Position numbers and translations under genes: made by a program. Below, one piece after another: positions 11,579 through 22,698 of a stretch of 64,000 bases of DNA. Source of the stretch: Nematostella vectensis (lineage: Eukaryota > Cnidaria > Anthozoa > Actiniaria > Edwardsiidae); assembly GCF_932526225.1 (NCBI RefSeq), contig NC_064046.1:2666001-2730000 (forward strand), written 5' to 3'. Numbering within the stretch: the stretch's first letter is position 1; every line of letters starts with the position of its first letter. The notes under the pieces are model-generated. The model was given only the letters and a program-made list of their open reading frames with translations. It ran no database searches and had not been told where the DNA came from.

Positions 11579-13747
11579 CCAGACTCCAAGTTTTTCTTGT
11601 TGAGCACTCTACGGCTACTCATTATGGAAAAATTCCACATCAACTACTCAACGAAGAATATTCCCCTACCATCTCGCAGTGATTACCTCCAACGCCTTAT
11701 TGAAAAAACCGAACACTTTTTACGCCGAATGCGCTGGAAAGCACACTTCTTCCTAAACACAGACACCGCCTCGACCTCCAAAGAAACCTATGGATTCCGC
11801 TCAACCAAAAATCCGCCTCCTGTAGAAGAACTGAAAGAGTTCGAAGAAGACATGTTAAAAATGATCCAGTCAGTAAAATTCAAGAACCTGAACACTCCTT
11901 TCCTGGGCAAGCTAAAAGAAGACACCGACATCATTAAAAAAGAACCTAAACTACTGATCCCCGCAGATAAAACCACAAACTTCTACAAACTAGAGCCAGC
12001 TACCTACAAGAATCTCCTAGAAAAAGAAATAAACAAGTCCTACAAAAAAGCACCCTCCGAAACAACGCAATCTGTCCACGAGAAAAACAAAGAGATCGCT
12101 ACAAAACTGGATTTAGACGATAGAATGGACACCACAGCCAACAAGCAAGCCTTCATAACTCTCAAAGACCATAAGCCGAACTTCGCTAACAAACCTACCT
12201 GCAGACTCATCAACCCCACGAAACCCGAAATCGGAAAAATCAGCAAAAAGATCCTCGACCGTATCAATAGCGTAATTGCAAAGAAACGAAACTTCAACCA
12301 ATGGAAAAGCACTAAAGCCGTCATTGACTGGTTCAAGGCTGCCGAAAACAAACACCAACTCAACTTCATCTGTTTTGACATTGTAGAATTCTACCCATCT
12401 ATCAGCCAAGACCTACTATCAAGAGCACTCGACTTCGCCTCCAACTATGACGAAATCACCCCTGATGAAAAAGAGATCATAACCCACTCCAAGAGCTCCT
12501 TCCTGGTCCACAACCAAACACCCTGGCAGAAGAAAAGCAACACGATATTTGATGTTACGATGGGGAGCTTCGATGGCGCAGAAACCTGTGAACTTGTAGG
12601 CAACTTCCTTCTCTCCCAACTTCAGGACCTCAATATGAACGTAGGACTCTACCGCGACGACGGACTAGCCATCACCAACGCCACACCCAGAGCCACCGAA
12701 AACCTAAAAAAGGAACTATGCCGCATCTTCAACAACAACGGACTCCGAATCACCATTGAGGCAAACAAACAAGTTGTCAATTTCCTAGACGTCACCCTTG
12801 ACCTAAAACGTAATGCACACCAGCCTTATACAAAGCCGAACTCCTCGCTACAATATGTCCACCGTGAGAGCAACCACCCGCCCTCCATCACCAAGAACAT
12901 CCCTGCTGGTATCAACAGACGCCTATCTGCCCTATCTTCAGACCAAGCCTCCTTTGACCAGACCGCGCCGCCTTACCAGAAAGCACTCGACGATAGCGGA
13001 TACAACTACACGCTACGCTACGATCCCAACACCGTAACCAACCGAAAAACCCGCAAACGCAACAACATCCTATGGTACAACCCGCCCTTCAGCAAGAACA
13101 CCAGCACCAACATCGGCCACAGATTCCTCACCCTGATAGACAAGCACTTCCCGAAAGACAACCACCTCCGTAAAATCTTCAACAGAAACACCATCAAAAT
13201 CAGTTACAGCTGCATGAACAACACCAAACAGATCATCGACAACCACAACAAGCGCATCATCACCGCATCGTCGGCCACCGAGATCGCCAACTCCGCCCCT
13301 ACCACTACCAACAACAAGACATGCAACTGCCGACAGAAAGACACCTGCCCTCTAGACGGAAACTGCCTACAGACATCTGTTATCTACCAAGCTACCGTAA
13401 CTCGAAAAGACAACAACACCTCGGAAACATACGTCGGGCTCACTGAAAACAGCTTCAAGACCAGGTACAGAAACCACACCGCATCATTCCGACACGCCAA
13501 ACACAGAAACTCCACCGAACTCAGCAAACACGTCTGGACTCTCAAGGACAACATGACTGAGTATTTTATTTCATGGCGCATTCTTTCTTCCCACTCCGCC
13601 TACAACAGTACCACTAAGCGTTGCAACCTCTGCCTCAAGGAAAAGCTGACGATCATCTGCCAACCCGAACTATCAACTCTAAATAAACGCAATGAACTCG
13701 TGTCCTCGTGCCGCCACAGAAACAAAGCCCTGCTACGAAACAATTAG
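11540..13747 (+). CDS. Penelope-like retroelement polyprotein: reverse transcriptase plus GIY-YIG endonuclease
   Basis: An uninterrupted frame of about 735 codons; the first ATG is at 11624 (707 residues), with open frame upstream to 11540 inside the pLTR. Numbering from 11540, RT motif A is FDIVEFYPSI at about 280, motif B GSFDGAETCELVGNFLL at about 340, and the catalytic YRDDG at about 370. After a linker comes a cysteine motif (CNCRQKDTCPLDGNC, about 595-608), then a GIY-YIG nuclease: YVGLTENSFKTRYRNH at about 631 and ELSKHVW. This is the order of classical endonuclease-bearing Penelope-like elements. The protein copies its RNA at nuclease-made nicks. No stop or frameshift is present, so it may be active. 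Codon use is more A/C-rich than in neighbouring genes, consistent with a mobile element. Confidence 0.95.
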   Translation: MSTFYESLQPSFYPDSKFFLLSTLRLLIMEKFHINYSTKNIPLPSRSDYLQRLIEKTEHFLRRMRWKAHFFLNTDTASTSKETYGFRSTKNPPPVEELKEFEEDMLKMIQSVKFKNLNTPFLGKLKEDTDIIKKEPKLLIPADKTTNFYKLEPATYKNLLEKEINKSYKKAPSETTQSVHEKNKEIATKLDLDDRMDTTANKQAFITLKDHKPNFANKPTCRLINPTKPEIGKISKKILDRINSVIAKKRNFNQWKSTKAVIDWFKAAENKHQLNFICFDIVEFYPSISQDLLSRALDFASNYDEITPDEKEIITHSKSSFLVHNQTPWQKKSNTIFDVTMGSFDGAETCELVGNFLLSQLQDLNMNVGLYRDDGLAITNATPRATENLKKELCRIFNNNGLRITIEANKQVVNFLDVTLDLKRNAHQPYTKPNSSLQYVHRESNHPPSITKNIPAGINRRLSALSSDQASFDQTAPPYQKALDDSGYNYTLRYDPNTVTNRKTRKRNNILWYNPPFSKNTSTNIGHRFLTLIDKHFPKDNHLRKIFNRNTIKISYSCMNNTKQIIDNHNKRIITASSATEIANSAPTTTNNKTCNCRQKDTCPLDGNCLQTSVIYQATVTRKDNNTSETYVGLTENSFKTRYRNHTASFRHAKHRNSTELSKHVWTLKDNMTEYFISWRILSSHSAYNSTTKRCNLCLKEKLTIICQPELSTLNKRNELVSSCRHRNKALLRNN

Positions 13748-13838
13748 AACTGTTAATCCCATCACCGTTAAATTTTCGCGCTATCAATTTTTCACACGTT
13801 CCGCCCTGCATATTTATGTAACTCGCTATTGTTCCTCT

Positions 13839-14062
13839 TGCCGCCTTAGCTAAAACTATCAGTCTATTATTATGTAAATTTCAATGTTAATAGTATATAT
13901 ACGATGGTAGGAATATTCTCATTAAATCCCCTGATGAGTGGGCAACCACGAAACAGACCTGTAGGGAAACCTATGTAGTTTGTATTTTTTTTCTCAAACC
14001 AACACTATACACCGCTCTACTTTCGAGTATTGAGCACTTTCTATGAAAGCCTTCAACCATCA

Positions 14063-14068
<6 letters not shown>
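13839..14068 (+). repeat. Penelope-like element, right pLTR
   Basis: A copy of 11349-11578 with a spacing of exactly 2490 bp. It ends in CATTTTAT and runs straight into an (AT)n tract at 14068-14091, which may be the insertion target or a 3' tail product. Confidence 0.92.
13927..13967 (+). ncRNA. Hammerhead ribozyme, right copy
   Basis: Same sequence and fold as the left copy. Predicted cleavage is after 13963. Cleavage at both sites would release a 2490-nt RNA unit that spans the whole coding region. Confidence 0.9.
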
Positions 14069-14091
<23 letters not shown>

Positions 14092-14094
<3 letters not shown>

Positions 14095-15675
14095 AAAATT
14101 GTTCCAGCAACTTGGCAATATCTCGGTGGGGTTTTCTACCACCAGCGTGTCATTGTGTAACAGAGATCGGTGTCAAACTGTATCGTACCCGAGCTACTGA
14201 AATTGAAAATAAAAAGTTATTTGAAACATTATCTATACATTTCAGAAATCGATTTGATGTAAGATTCGTTGGAATTCGTAATATAAGTAATGGTGAAATT
14301 ATGGACGAACATGGAAGAGCCGGTTTATGAAGGAAACGGCTGGGTTAATCGGATAACTGGTAATGGTCACCAGTTGCCCCTGACTGAATTCAATAGCTTA
14401 GATAACTCATATAAATTTATGATAATTTTTTAGACTTGTTTTTGTTTTGATTATTTTTAACACACCTGTTTCTTTGTTTGTGTTTACGCTTTCGACCGGA
14501 GCGAACCCAAAAACATCTACTGTCAGAAAAGCCTACATAAGTCATTGGCCCAAGCTCACGGCAAGTGTAGAAGGTCTATCATAGAGTTTGTAAAAACAGT
14601 AGTTTGAAAGTGTGCTATCTTCTCTGCTCAGCCTTTGGAGACCTTTTTTTTTAATTAGGCCTTAGAGCATTTCTTATTGTTAACGTGTTAAAAAGAAGAT
14701 AAAAAAGCCCCACAGCCCCCAATAAAGCAGACAACAACGTTATATAGGGCACTTTAGAGTTTATTTCACAGCACATGTTACATTATTTTCATCTCGTGGA
14801 TATAAATAAACACAACGCTGATATTAAACTAAAGGGTGTATTTTGTCTATGATATTAACCTAAAGGGTCTATTTTGTCTATTACGTCTAAGTTCAAGCGT
14901 CGTATTAATATTATCCATGGCCGTATCAATGCAATACAAGCAAATGAAGATAAAACAATCAACTCGATTCATTTACATTATTTATTTCGTTGAATACGGC
15001 TCATGGATAATACGTTTGAGCTTAGCCTATATTTCCCCAACAAACCACAAAAACTCAAGTAGAATTCTGGATAGCTTCCAACGGTGGATTATTCAGTAAA
15101 AAAAATTGGCCCAAGGAAAACTCAAGACATAACCCCTTTAAACATAGTCTGTAATGTAAAAACTGTCCAGACCCCCTACACTTTTTGTAGTATTGTAATC
15201 TGGTAAGATAATTTAACCTAGAAAAAATATTCATTTTATATTTTATAAGCAGACCTCTCATGAAAAATATTTTCTAGCATTATTTGAGAACCAGTTTCTT
15301 GCTGGCACATTTACTGTCCATGCTTTTCTCTTTGTCTCTTCATGATAGTTCATGCTTTTTAAAATCTCTTATATACTTATTCAAATATCAAAATAATGAC
15401 TTTTATCTAAGAACGTCAAATTCCCTGACTTTTCATACTGTGATAAGTCTAATTACTGTAACAGACTTATCAAAGTTATTTAAGGTGACTGATACTGATT
15501 AAGTAGCCATTGCTCAAGTTAGATAGAATGTCCTTTTAAGTGTTAAAAAAATGGTTATAAACTAAATAATTACATAATAATAAATATCATTGACCACTTG
15601 CAATGGAACTGTAAACAAACCAAAGAAAATTCATGCATAATGAAACCAAGTTTAAACTTTACTGTCACAAAACAG
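14092..15675. other. No gene seen between the Penelope-like element and PEDS1
   Basis: AT-rich sequence without a supported exon. An imperfect 32-bp direct repeat lies at 14819-14882 (CTAAAGGGTSTATTTTGTCTA twice). The stretch just before 15676 should be the 3' UTR of PEDS1. ATGGACGAAC near 14304 is an inverted match to motifs at 11231-11330. Confidence 0.4.
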
Positions 15676-18600
15676 CTACTTCGGTTTGGAGGCCCAGGTC
15701 ATGTCATCCGCCCTTGGCTTATGACCTGTAATCTTTTCAATGAGATACTCAAGGGCTGGCCAAAACCTAATAAGCTCTAAGGGGTAGTCTAGCCATCCTG
15801 TGGTAATACAGAAATATGTCTCATGGGGCGCAACGTGGTGAATCCGATGGTGAAGCTTTGGCAGGATGATATGCCAGCTTTGGAGTTTCTCCACCCACCA
15901 TGGGAGCCCAAAATATGTGTGTGACCACTTGTGGATTTGATTGGTTAGCATGACAAAGAAGCCCAGGGAAAACAGGAAACAGTCCAAGGCATACCAGGAG
16001 CTGATGGTGTTTTGATCACAGATGAAGTATTTGGCTGTCACTACTGACAGGACTGGAAGAGTCAACAGGCAGTTGTCGCCATTTGTCTCGATGAGGTCAT
16101 GCCGGGTGATAGCTGTTGGGTCAACATGGTGTTCACGGAAAGGCCTGATAAATGCCTGTAAAAAAAATGAGGAAATGGAGTCAGACTTGATGGGAACAAC
16201 AACTCCTTGAAATATTTTAAAGAGCCCTAAAGCAAATCTATGAAGGTCTCTGGTCCATATCTTAGCTACAGCCTGCTTCTATCCATGTTATATTATGGGG
16301 CTACACCTAATTCGATACATGTGGTCAGTAAGAAGACAAGAATGGTAAATGGCAACTCCAAGACCAAAACGTGCTAATTATAAAAGCGATAAACTTCAGT
16401 GATGAAAGAACATACATTGATGTCCTTAATAAGGTTATTGTTTGATTGATCAACTACATTGCCCTAGTTCTGCCACCATCTAATACTGTTAAAGTGAAAG
16501 GGAATTATTACCTTGCCAAAAATGGGAATATCCACAGAGCCCCATGTGTCCGCCGCCCAGTGGACCAATCCAGACATGAAGTCAGCAACAACCATCCCGC
16601 CAACTACAATGGATCAATGACATGACATTATCAGCCACCTAGGGGGCAGAGAGGGGGCCGAAACTGGGTATTCTTATACATTTATAAATGAGGATTAAAA
16701 AGGACTACCAACTCTACAAATTACAAATAACTTTTTAAGGGTAAAGGCAGAAACAGGTTGTAATTCCAATAACTAAAACCTAAGACAACTGTGCATAAAT
16801 AAAACAATACATACCTATTCCCAATATCACAGCTTTGATGTGAGAAATTTTAAAATTGATGCAGAGAAAGATTATTAGAGTTGAGGAGATAATAGCATAA
16901 GAAACAACACTGAACGTTTCCAGCATCCGCTTTTCTATAAAAAAAAGAACAAAAACTAGTGAGATAAAAAAATATCGTATTCATTGATGTGTGTCAATCA
17001 ATCAATAGATCAATCAATCTATCATTCTTTATTGAATTTTATTGTTTATACAATAAGGGGAAAGCTGAAGCCAGATGCTTATAAGGCTTGGTCAGCAAAG
17101 AATGTAACATATGATAGGACTTAACAATTTCAGCACACTAACACACACATGCACACACCCACCCACGCACACATCCACACATGTGTATTCCATGCTAAAA
17201 AGTTTATCAACCAAATACCAGTGTGAGTCTTACACATATCCAGGAATAATAGAAACAAGAACACATCCAAATTTCTAAAACATATAATAAATGGGGCTAC
17301 CAGATCCCGATAAAAAAAGTTAGTAATTTAAATTTTTCGATGTCGACTTGAAAAAAATACAAGAAATTGGTATGTGGTTCGTATGGACCCTATAAAATGC
17401 ATGTTATTACGAATAACTCAAATCTGTATACTTCAGGGAACAAATCTGCAAAATTTAGCAGATAATTGTTGTTTTTGAATTGTGCACTTGCAATCAAGAA
17501 TGGTGACATTCTCACGAGCGCCACTTTTTTTGCAACTAACAACAAAACAGTATTTTCTTTTTTTGCATATAATTCTCTGCTATAAATTATTCTTCCCTTC
17601 ATTGTGGGTAGCATTGCAACAGAAAACACTTCGCCAATATTTTGTGGTATAGATATTGCCATCTCTGAATTTTACGTTGTTTTAGATTTTCCTGCCAATA
17701 CTTGGAATAATTCACTGTCCTTTTGCGTGGCCAGGAAAATTTTCAAAGATCTGCAGAAAATTTAAATTTCAATCAAATTTAATTCTTTTTTTTCAGAATT
17801 TGAAAGATTATCTATGCTTTTTTTTGGCTAGATTGATATAAGTGAAAGGTTTTAAGAATTTTATAGAAGAGCTAATAGCTTCAGCGAGACTGACAGAGGC
17901 CGGCGAGGCCGCCATTTTTGAGCATGCACTGTGATCACCTCGCTTCAAGATTTTAGCAGCAGCAATGTGGAGTTTCCCAGAGCCCTTCGTTTGGCGACGC
18001 ATGCACATAAATAAGAAGGGCTCTGGGGACGAGATTGTATGCAGTCCCTAAGAAACAAAAATAGAAATATTCGGGTGGACTACCTGTGGTAATAATATTC
18101 GGATGGACTACCTGTGGTAACATCATACCATATCGAACGCATGTCATTATGTCAAAGTCCACAGAAACATTTCATAACAAACACGAAAATCATTAAAAAA
18201 CATTATATCACTATTAACAATTCGCTCGCAATTCTCTTATTGTTCAATAGTTTAATCAAAAACTACGTACAAAAATGCCTAGCTTTTCGATAGAAGTTAA
18301 CAAGGCAGCGCTCGCTATCTTTTTTTATTATGATACGTACGAGACGTGCGTTTTCTCACAACAACTTGAAATATATGACCGGTTGGACTAAATAAAACCA
18401 TTTGTTTCTTTAAAACCAAAGATTAAAAATACCCTACGAAACACTACTCAATTAAGTCTCAAAGATTCTAAACCTACAGAAAATAAGCTCAGGGGAACGA
18501 AGAAATCTTACGAATTAAGTATTATGCAACTTGCGAGCATTATGGGGGTCGTTTAGCTTGTGAGCATTGTTAATGACAATGTTTACAATGAATTCAAGCT

Positions 18601-18797
18601 GAAACATGGATTAAAGCTACTAATATCAGAAAAAAAAGTAGAACATGATTAGAAATCGTGATTTTCATGGAGTTCGCACCTTTTGTGTATCCACTTGCGA
18701 GGATTGTTTTCGCACCAACGGACTTGCCCGAGTTTCCTTTGTTGTCTGTTCCATTTTCCTTCGCTCTGTTTCTCAAATGACTTGACTCGGTTGCCAT
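15676..18797 (-). CDS. PEDS1: Plasmanylethanolamine desaturase (TMEM189/KUA family), complete
   Basis: Four exons, minus strand: 18680-18797, 16815-16934, 16512-16603 and 15676-16155, all GT-AG and in phase, giving 269 residues (human 270). The enzyme makes the vinyl-ether bond of plasmalogens in the ER membrane. After a polar N-terminus, exon 2 encodes a hydrophobic membrane segment. Histidine motifs follow in family order: [43 protein letters not shown] and [20 protein letters not shown]. The protein ends in [13 protein letters not shown]. The ATG at 18797 is the only good start and matches the usual N-terminal length. No bacterial or UBE2V-type fusion is seen. The third exon junction falls within the conserved GK/AFIRP. 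Confidence 0.97.
16977..17175. repeat. Simple repeats in PEDS1 intron 1
   Basis: TCAATCAATCAATAGATCAA and related 4-bp repeats at 16994-17025, and CA-rich tract ACACACACATGCACACACCC at about 17141-17180. Intronic, no coding sense. Confidence 0.7.
18060..18120. repeat. Short direct repeat in PEDS1 intron 1
   Basis: GGACTACCTGTGGTAA follows ATATTCGGRT twice, about 30 bp apart (18068-18092 and 18097-18121). No function is evident. Confidence 0.6.
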
Positions 18798-20360
18798 TGG
18801 GTGAACTGGGAGGGTTTCGTAGCGATCTAGTCAAGGATGATGTGGGGACTTCCCCAAATCACAGGCCCATCAAATGCCCGGGTAATGGATGCAGTTTGAC
18901 TCGCAAGATGGCCGGTCAACTAGATGAGCCTTCGGTTGTTGTTAGGGCAGCGGAGAATCCTCGTTCCCGCGTTCTTTTTGAATACGGATTCCGGAAACTC
19001 AGACTTATAACGGATGAGACCCAGTAATTAACGCGTTTTTCCTGGGGTTATGATTATGCCGCTAAAATGTAAGGGTGGTTATTGGTGATACACAGACTGG
19101 GATCCCTTAGGATGGTCTGAGCTATGGTCTCAGTATTTCCATTGGGTTTCTTTTCCTGTATTGAATACACTAAAAGCTAACATGCTAACATTAGCCGGTC
19201 AAAAAAACTTTGAGAAACAGAGCGAAGGAAAATGTTTAGCATGTTAGCTTTTAGCTAACATGCTAAACAGGCGCTAGTTGCGTAAAAGACGGAAAAGCCG
19301 AGCTTTGTCGCGCGAGGAAACGGAGGCGATAGCGAGCGGATTTCGGAGCCATTTTTGGCTTTTTCGGGAGCTTTTCTGAGGTGCTTAAAGAGAGCCTGTT
19401 TCGCAGGCAATGGAAAAGCTGGTGCTGCTAGCAATAGAGAAAAGAAAAATTATTTGAAGAGTATACTTTGTACATGTCCAAACTAAATATAAATTGGAGT
19501 ATAATGAGAATTCAAATCAATAGCAAAGATTGGTAAAAAAAAGCATAAAAAATGATCTTAGGATACTAAAAAAAAAAACTTCCGTTCAGGGTGTTAACTG
19601 TGACCTCATTTTCGTTAAACGTCACGATAAGACACGTTGTGGTCACTTTCTTCACACGGAGATTAAATCTTCTCCACCTCGCCATGTCCTTGGTAATGCG
19701 CCTCCAAATATTTGTTAAGGCTTTGAGTTATTTTCACACGCTCTTCAATGACTCAATTTGCAACAAACGCGAGAGCAATCAGACGCTGTGCTCCGACCAG
19801 CTGGCACTACCAATACTTGTATTCACAGACTAACAATAATTGTACTGACACAAGGTAGTAAAACCACCAAGAACTGGTCAATAAACGAGCTTCAAATCAA
19901 GAACAAGGTTGGGAAAATATGTTGAACGCCTCTGTGGAACAGTGCCCTGGGTACTAGAGCAGCGGCTCGAATTGCGATGGCGTTTCGAGCGTTAGCACTT
20001 CGCCGAAGCTTTTTTTTGTTCTAAACAACGCCTACGCGACCATCAGGTTTTCTACACCTTGCCTGTAGTCTTTTCATATCACATGATCAATGAACAGTTT
20101 GACAATTAAAATAAAGAGCAGTCGCGTACCCAGAATTGACCGAGGGGGAAGCGCAGTCATAGGTATAACTATGGGAAAAGCATAGTAATTGAGGGTTCGA
20201 CTTAATAAAATATTACCCATTTTTTGGCCGCCAAGTATACCCCCTGTGTACACGCCTGAAGAATATTTTAATGTAATTATAATTAAAATTATTTTAACGC
20301 TCTCATCCCTCCGCCTCCATATATTAGTCAACCTTCACGAAATTGTCCTATAATTTTTTT
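18798..20360. other. PEDS1 upstream region with a perfect hairpin
   Basis: The PEDS1 promoter should lie here. At 19209-19234 is a 26-bp inverted copy of PEDS1 exon 1 coding sequence (18752-18777). It is followed at once by a perfect hairpin, 19234-19268, with 16-bp arms (GTTTAGCATGTTAGCT) and a TTT loop. No other gene is supported. Confidence 0.6.
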
Positions 20361-20364
20361 GGCA

Positions 20365-20475
20365 CAAATGACTGATATTTTGAAATATTGAAATATTTTT
20401 CGCGTTTTCGGTTAAAAATCATCGGATATTGTTACGTAACCGATCGTAAGTAAACTGGTGACAATGCGTCTTTAA
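20365..20475 (-). mobile_element. TTAA MITE, family A, truncated copy 2
   Basis: Only one half is kept: GAAATATTTTTCGCGTTTTC, then GTAAACTGGTGACAATGC and TTTAA. It is in the reverse orientation to the copy at 1953. Confidence 0.7.
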
Positions 20476-20774
20476 CTGTCTTTAACTGTGGTACACCAGC
20501 AGGCAGTGGGTGTCTCGGTAGTTTACCTTTACATTATCACAAAAGCGTTTGGCTTTAAAAAACATGCGCAAAATTTGTAATCCATTCCCATTCACAAGAG
20601 ATTTTAGTCGTAGCAGGGAATTATTTTTATGTTTCTTTCATTTTCTATTAAGTTTCTCTTACTTCTTGACCGCTCGCTGTGTTCCCAGATGACGTCACGT
20701 CTTTTAGTTACCCTACTGTTTATGGGCTCATTGTGGCAAGCGGTCTCTTCCCAGACCGCCGCGCCGCCAGGCTG

Positions 20775-21341
20775 TCCTGTACATATTAATGGCTGAAGCA
20801 TCCCTTGTAGTTTACCATTCGTGTACAAAGTCCAGTTCACACGTGCCTACAACAAGCACGACGTCTGTTATAGCTGCGTGAGTAATGCACATGCTCGGGT
20901 TTAATTTTTGCATTAAAGTCCACAGCGAGGGCAGAGGGGATAAACTCATAGACCAGGTTACCATACTATGGCACCAAAAATTCTGAAAGGTGGTTGACCA
21001 GGGGGTAAGATGTGGCTGAGTGGTAAGGCTTTTTGGTTTGTTTGTTATGTAGGGCCAGATGTATGGCTGGTCTCGCGATGCTTGTGACAAAGCCTTCAAC
21101 AAAGACATGTACACGACCTGCGAAGAGTGCACGAAAACGTCGGTTTATCAGCAAAGTCTGGGAATGGGTCAAGAGCTTCGTCACAGACGCTAAGACCCGA
21201 TGCCAAGGAGTTGCCGACTTCTACTACACTTCCGTCAGTCTGTTCGGTCATTCGAACTTCATGACAGTCTCTCCTAGCTGGTGCCAGTTCGCTTGCGCCG
21301 AGACATACGGTGACCCTAATACGGTACTAGTCAGGAAATGA
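20775..21341 (+). pseudogene. Secreted phospholipase A2 (conodipine-like), broken copy
   Basis: Two exon remnants: about 20775-20875, ending in the catalytic HDVCY motif and a GTGAGT donor, and 21051-21341 after a TATGTAG acceptor. The second carries a cysteine-containing CDKAF segment and then, in another frame, a segment with ADFYY and a CAETYGD C-terminus. This cysteine and His-Asp layout is that of conodipine-type secreted phospholipases, which hydrolyse the sn-2 ester of phospholipids and occur as venom components and as ordinary secreted enzymes. Two lesions are visible: an in-frame TGA about 24 codons before HDVCY, where the family has a cysteine, and a frameshift in 21110-21150. No signal-peptide exon was found. 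The family call rests on motifs only. Confidence 0.6.
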
Positions 21342-21373
21342 GCAACCGACCTTGCGAATATAGAAGCCTAGAG

Positions 21374-21628
21374 TTAAAGCCGCATTGTCACCAGTTTGCT
21401 TCCTTAGGTCCGACGGAAACCTCAACCGTTAAAAGACAAAAGAATCTATTAAAATCCGAGATATTAAACAGGCCATCCGCTCTAAATTATCAATCACATC
21501 CTCAAAGAAACTTCCAATAAACACACTGCTTTCAATATTTTGAAATATTTTTCGCGTTTTCCGTGATAAAATCATCGAAGATTGTTACGTATTAGACCGG
21601 AAGTAAACTTGTGATAATGCGGCTTTAA
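21374..21628 (-). mobile_element. TTAA MITE, family A, copy 3
   Basis: Near full length, reverse orientation. It begins TTAAAGCCGCATTGTCACCA and ends GATAATGCGGCTTTAA. It lies just downstream of the phospholipase remnant. Confidence 0.85.
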
Positions 21629-22690
21629 GCAGCCTAGAAACCCCTATGTAAGCGAGCAAACTTAGTTGCAGCTTTTTAAACGAGCAGTAAATGTGATAGA
21701 CAAGAAAATAAAATACAAATTCAGGATCTATTTGGTTTCACATTGTTTTATTAGGTCAATTAATTGAGTTTAGTCTAGTCCCCGCCGTTCTTTTTGAGGC
21801 TCCTGTGCTAGGGGATAAGATAAGGGGACTGGGACGAGCACAGAGAAATAGTTTCCTGTGATGTCACACACTTATCTGATTAGCCTTTATAACCACGATA
21901 GCATTCGAGCATTGCAGGTGAAAAGCTAGCCCAGCAATGCTACAGCTGTTTGAACATTGGCTGATGAAGGCTTTATTTATACAAGGCTTTTGCTGTTACG
22001 ACGTCAATGTAATAATAACAAACGTCTACATTCCCTTGACTAGCGAAAATACTTGACGGCTACGTGCGAAACAAAGCCGTTATAGGTATTCGTTCCTTTT
22101 CACACAAAAAAAATATTTTAATTGAAATCTTTTGTATTTTTTTTACACTTTGAACATGAGAAGTACCACCCAGCTACAAAAAGGCCCCTTTACTCGATGT
22201 TATTAGAAATACGCAAACACATACAAAGTTATTCTATGATATTTTAAAAGAAAATTCGATTCTTAAAGCATCAGTTGCGAATATGTTTATAACAAGAAAT
22301 TAGTTTACCATGGGCCACGATTTTTGTTCAATATAACAGAGAAAAAAAATACAACGCTTGGACATGAGTTTCGTTTTGATAGCTTCCGTCTTTTGTTTTC
22401 GGTGGTTTTGTTAAGTCAACCGTAGCCCTTGGATAACTGCTTAAAATCAACTGGTGATTTTCGTCGTTTTGCAAATAACTACCTACATCTGAGAATACAA
22501 TATGGAAAATTATCTTTAACGTTTACCAGACATTTTAATCTGAATTTGTATCATTAAGATAGTAGCAAAAGGGAAACGAATAGGAGAATTTTATTTTTTT
22601 TCATTTTCCCCTGTTGTCATTGTCGAGTGCGGTCACTCAGAGTACCTGCATTAAAAAGGCGGGAAAGACTTCCTAAAAATGAGATCTAAT
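21629..22690. other. No gene seen
   Basis: AT-rich, with no supported exon or obvious repeat structure. It may include the 3' UTR of the Frizzled-domain gene on the minus strand. Confidence 0.4.
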
Positions 22691-22698
22691 CTAATCCC

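Noticed and set aside
12040..12619. Minus-strand frames of 66-113 codons inside the Penelope-like element
   Set aside because: Antisense shadows of the reverse transcriptase.
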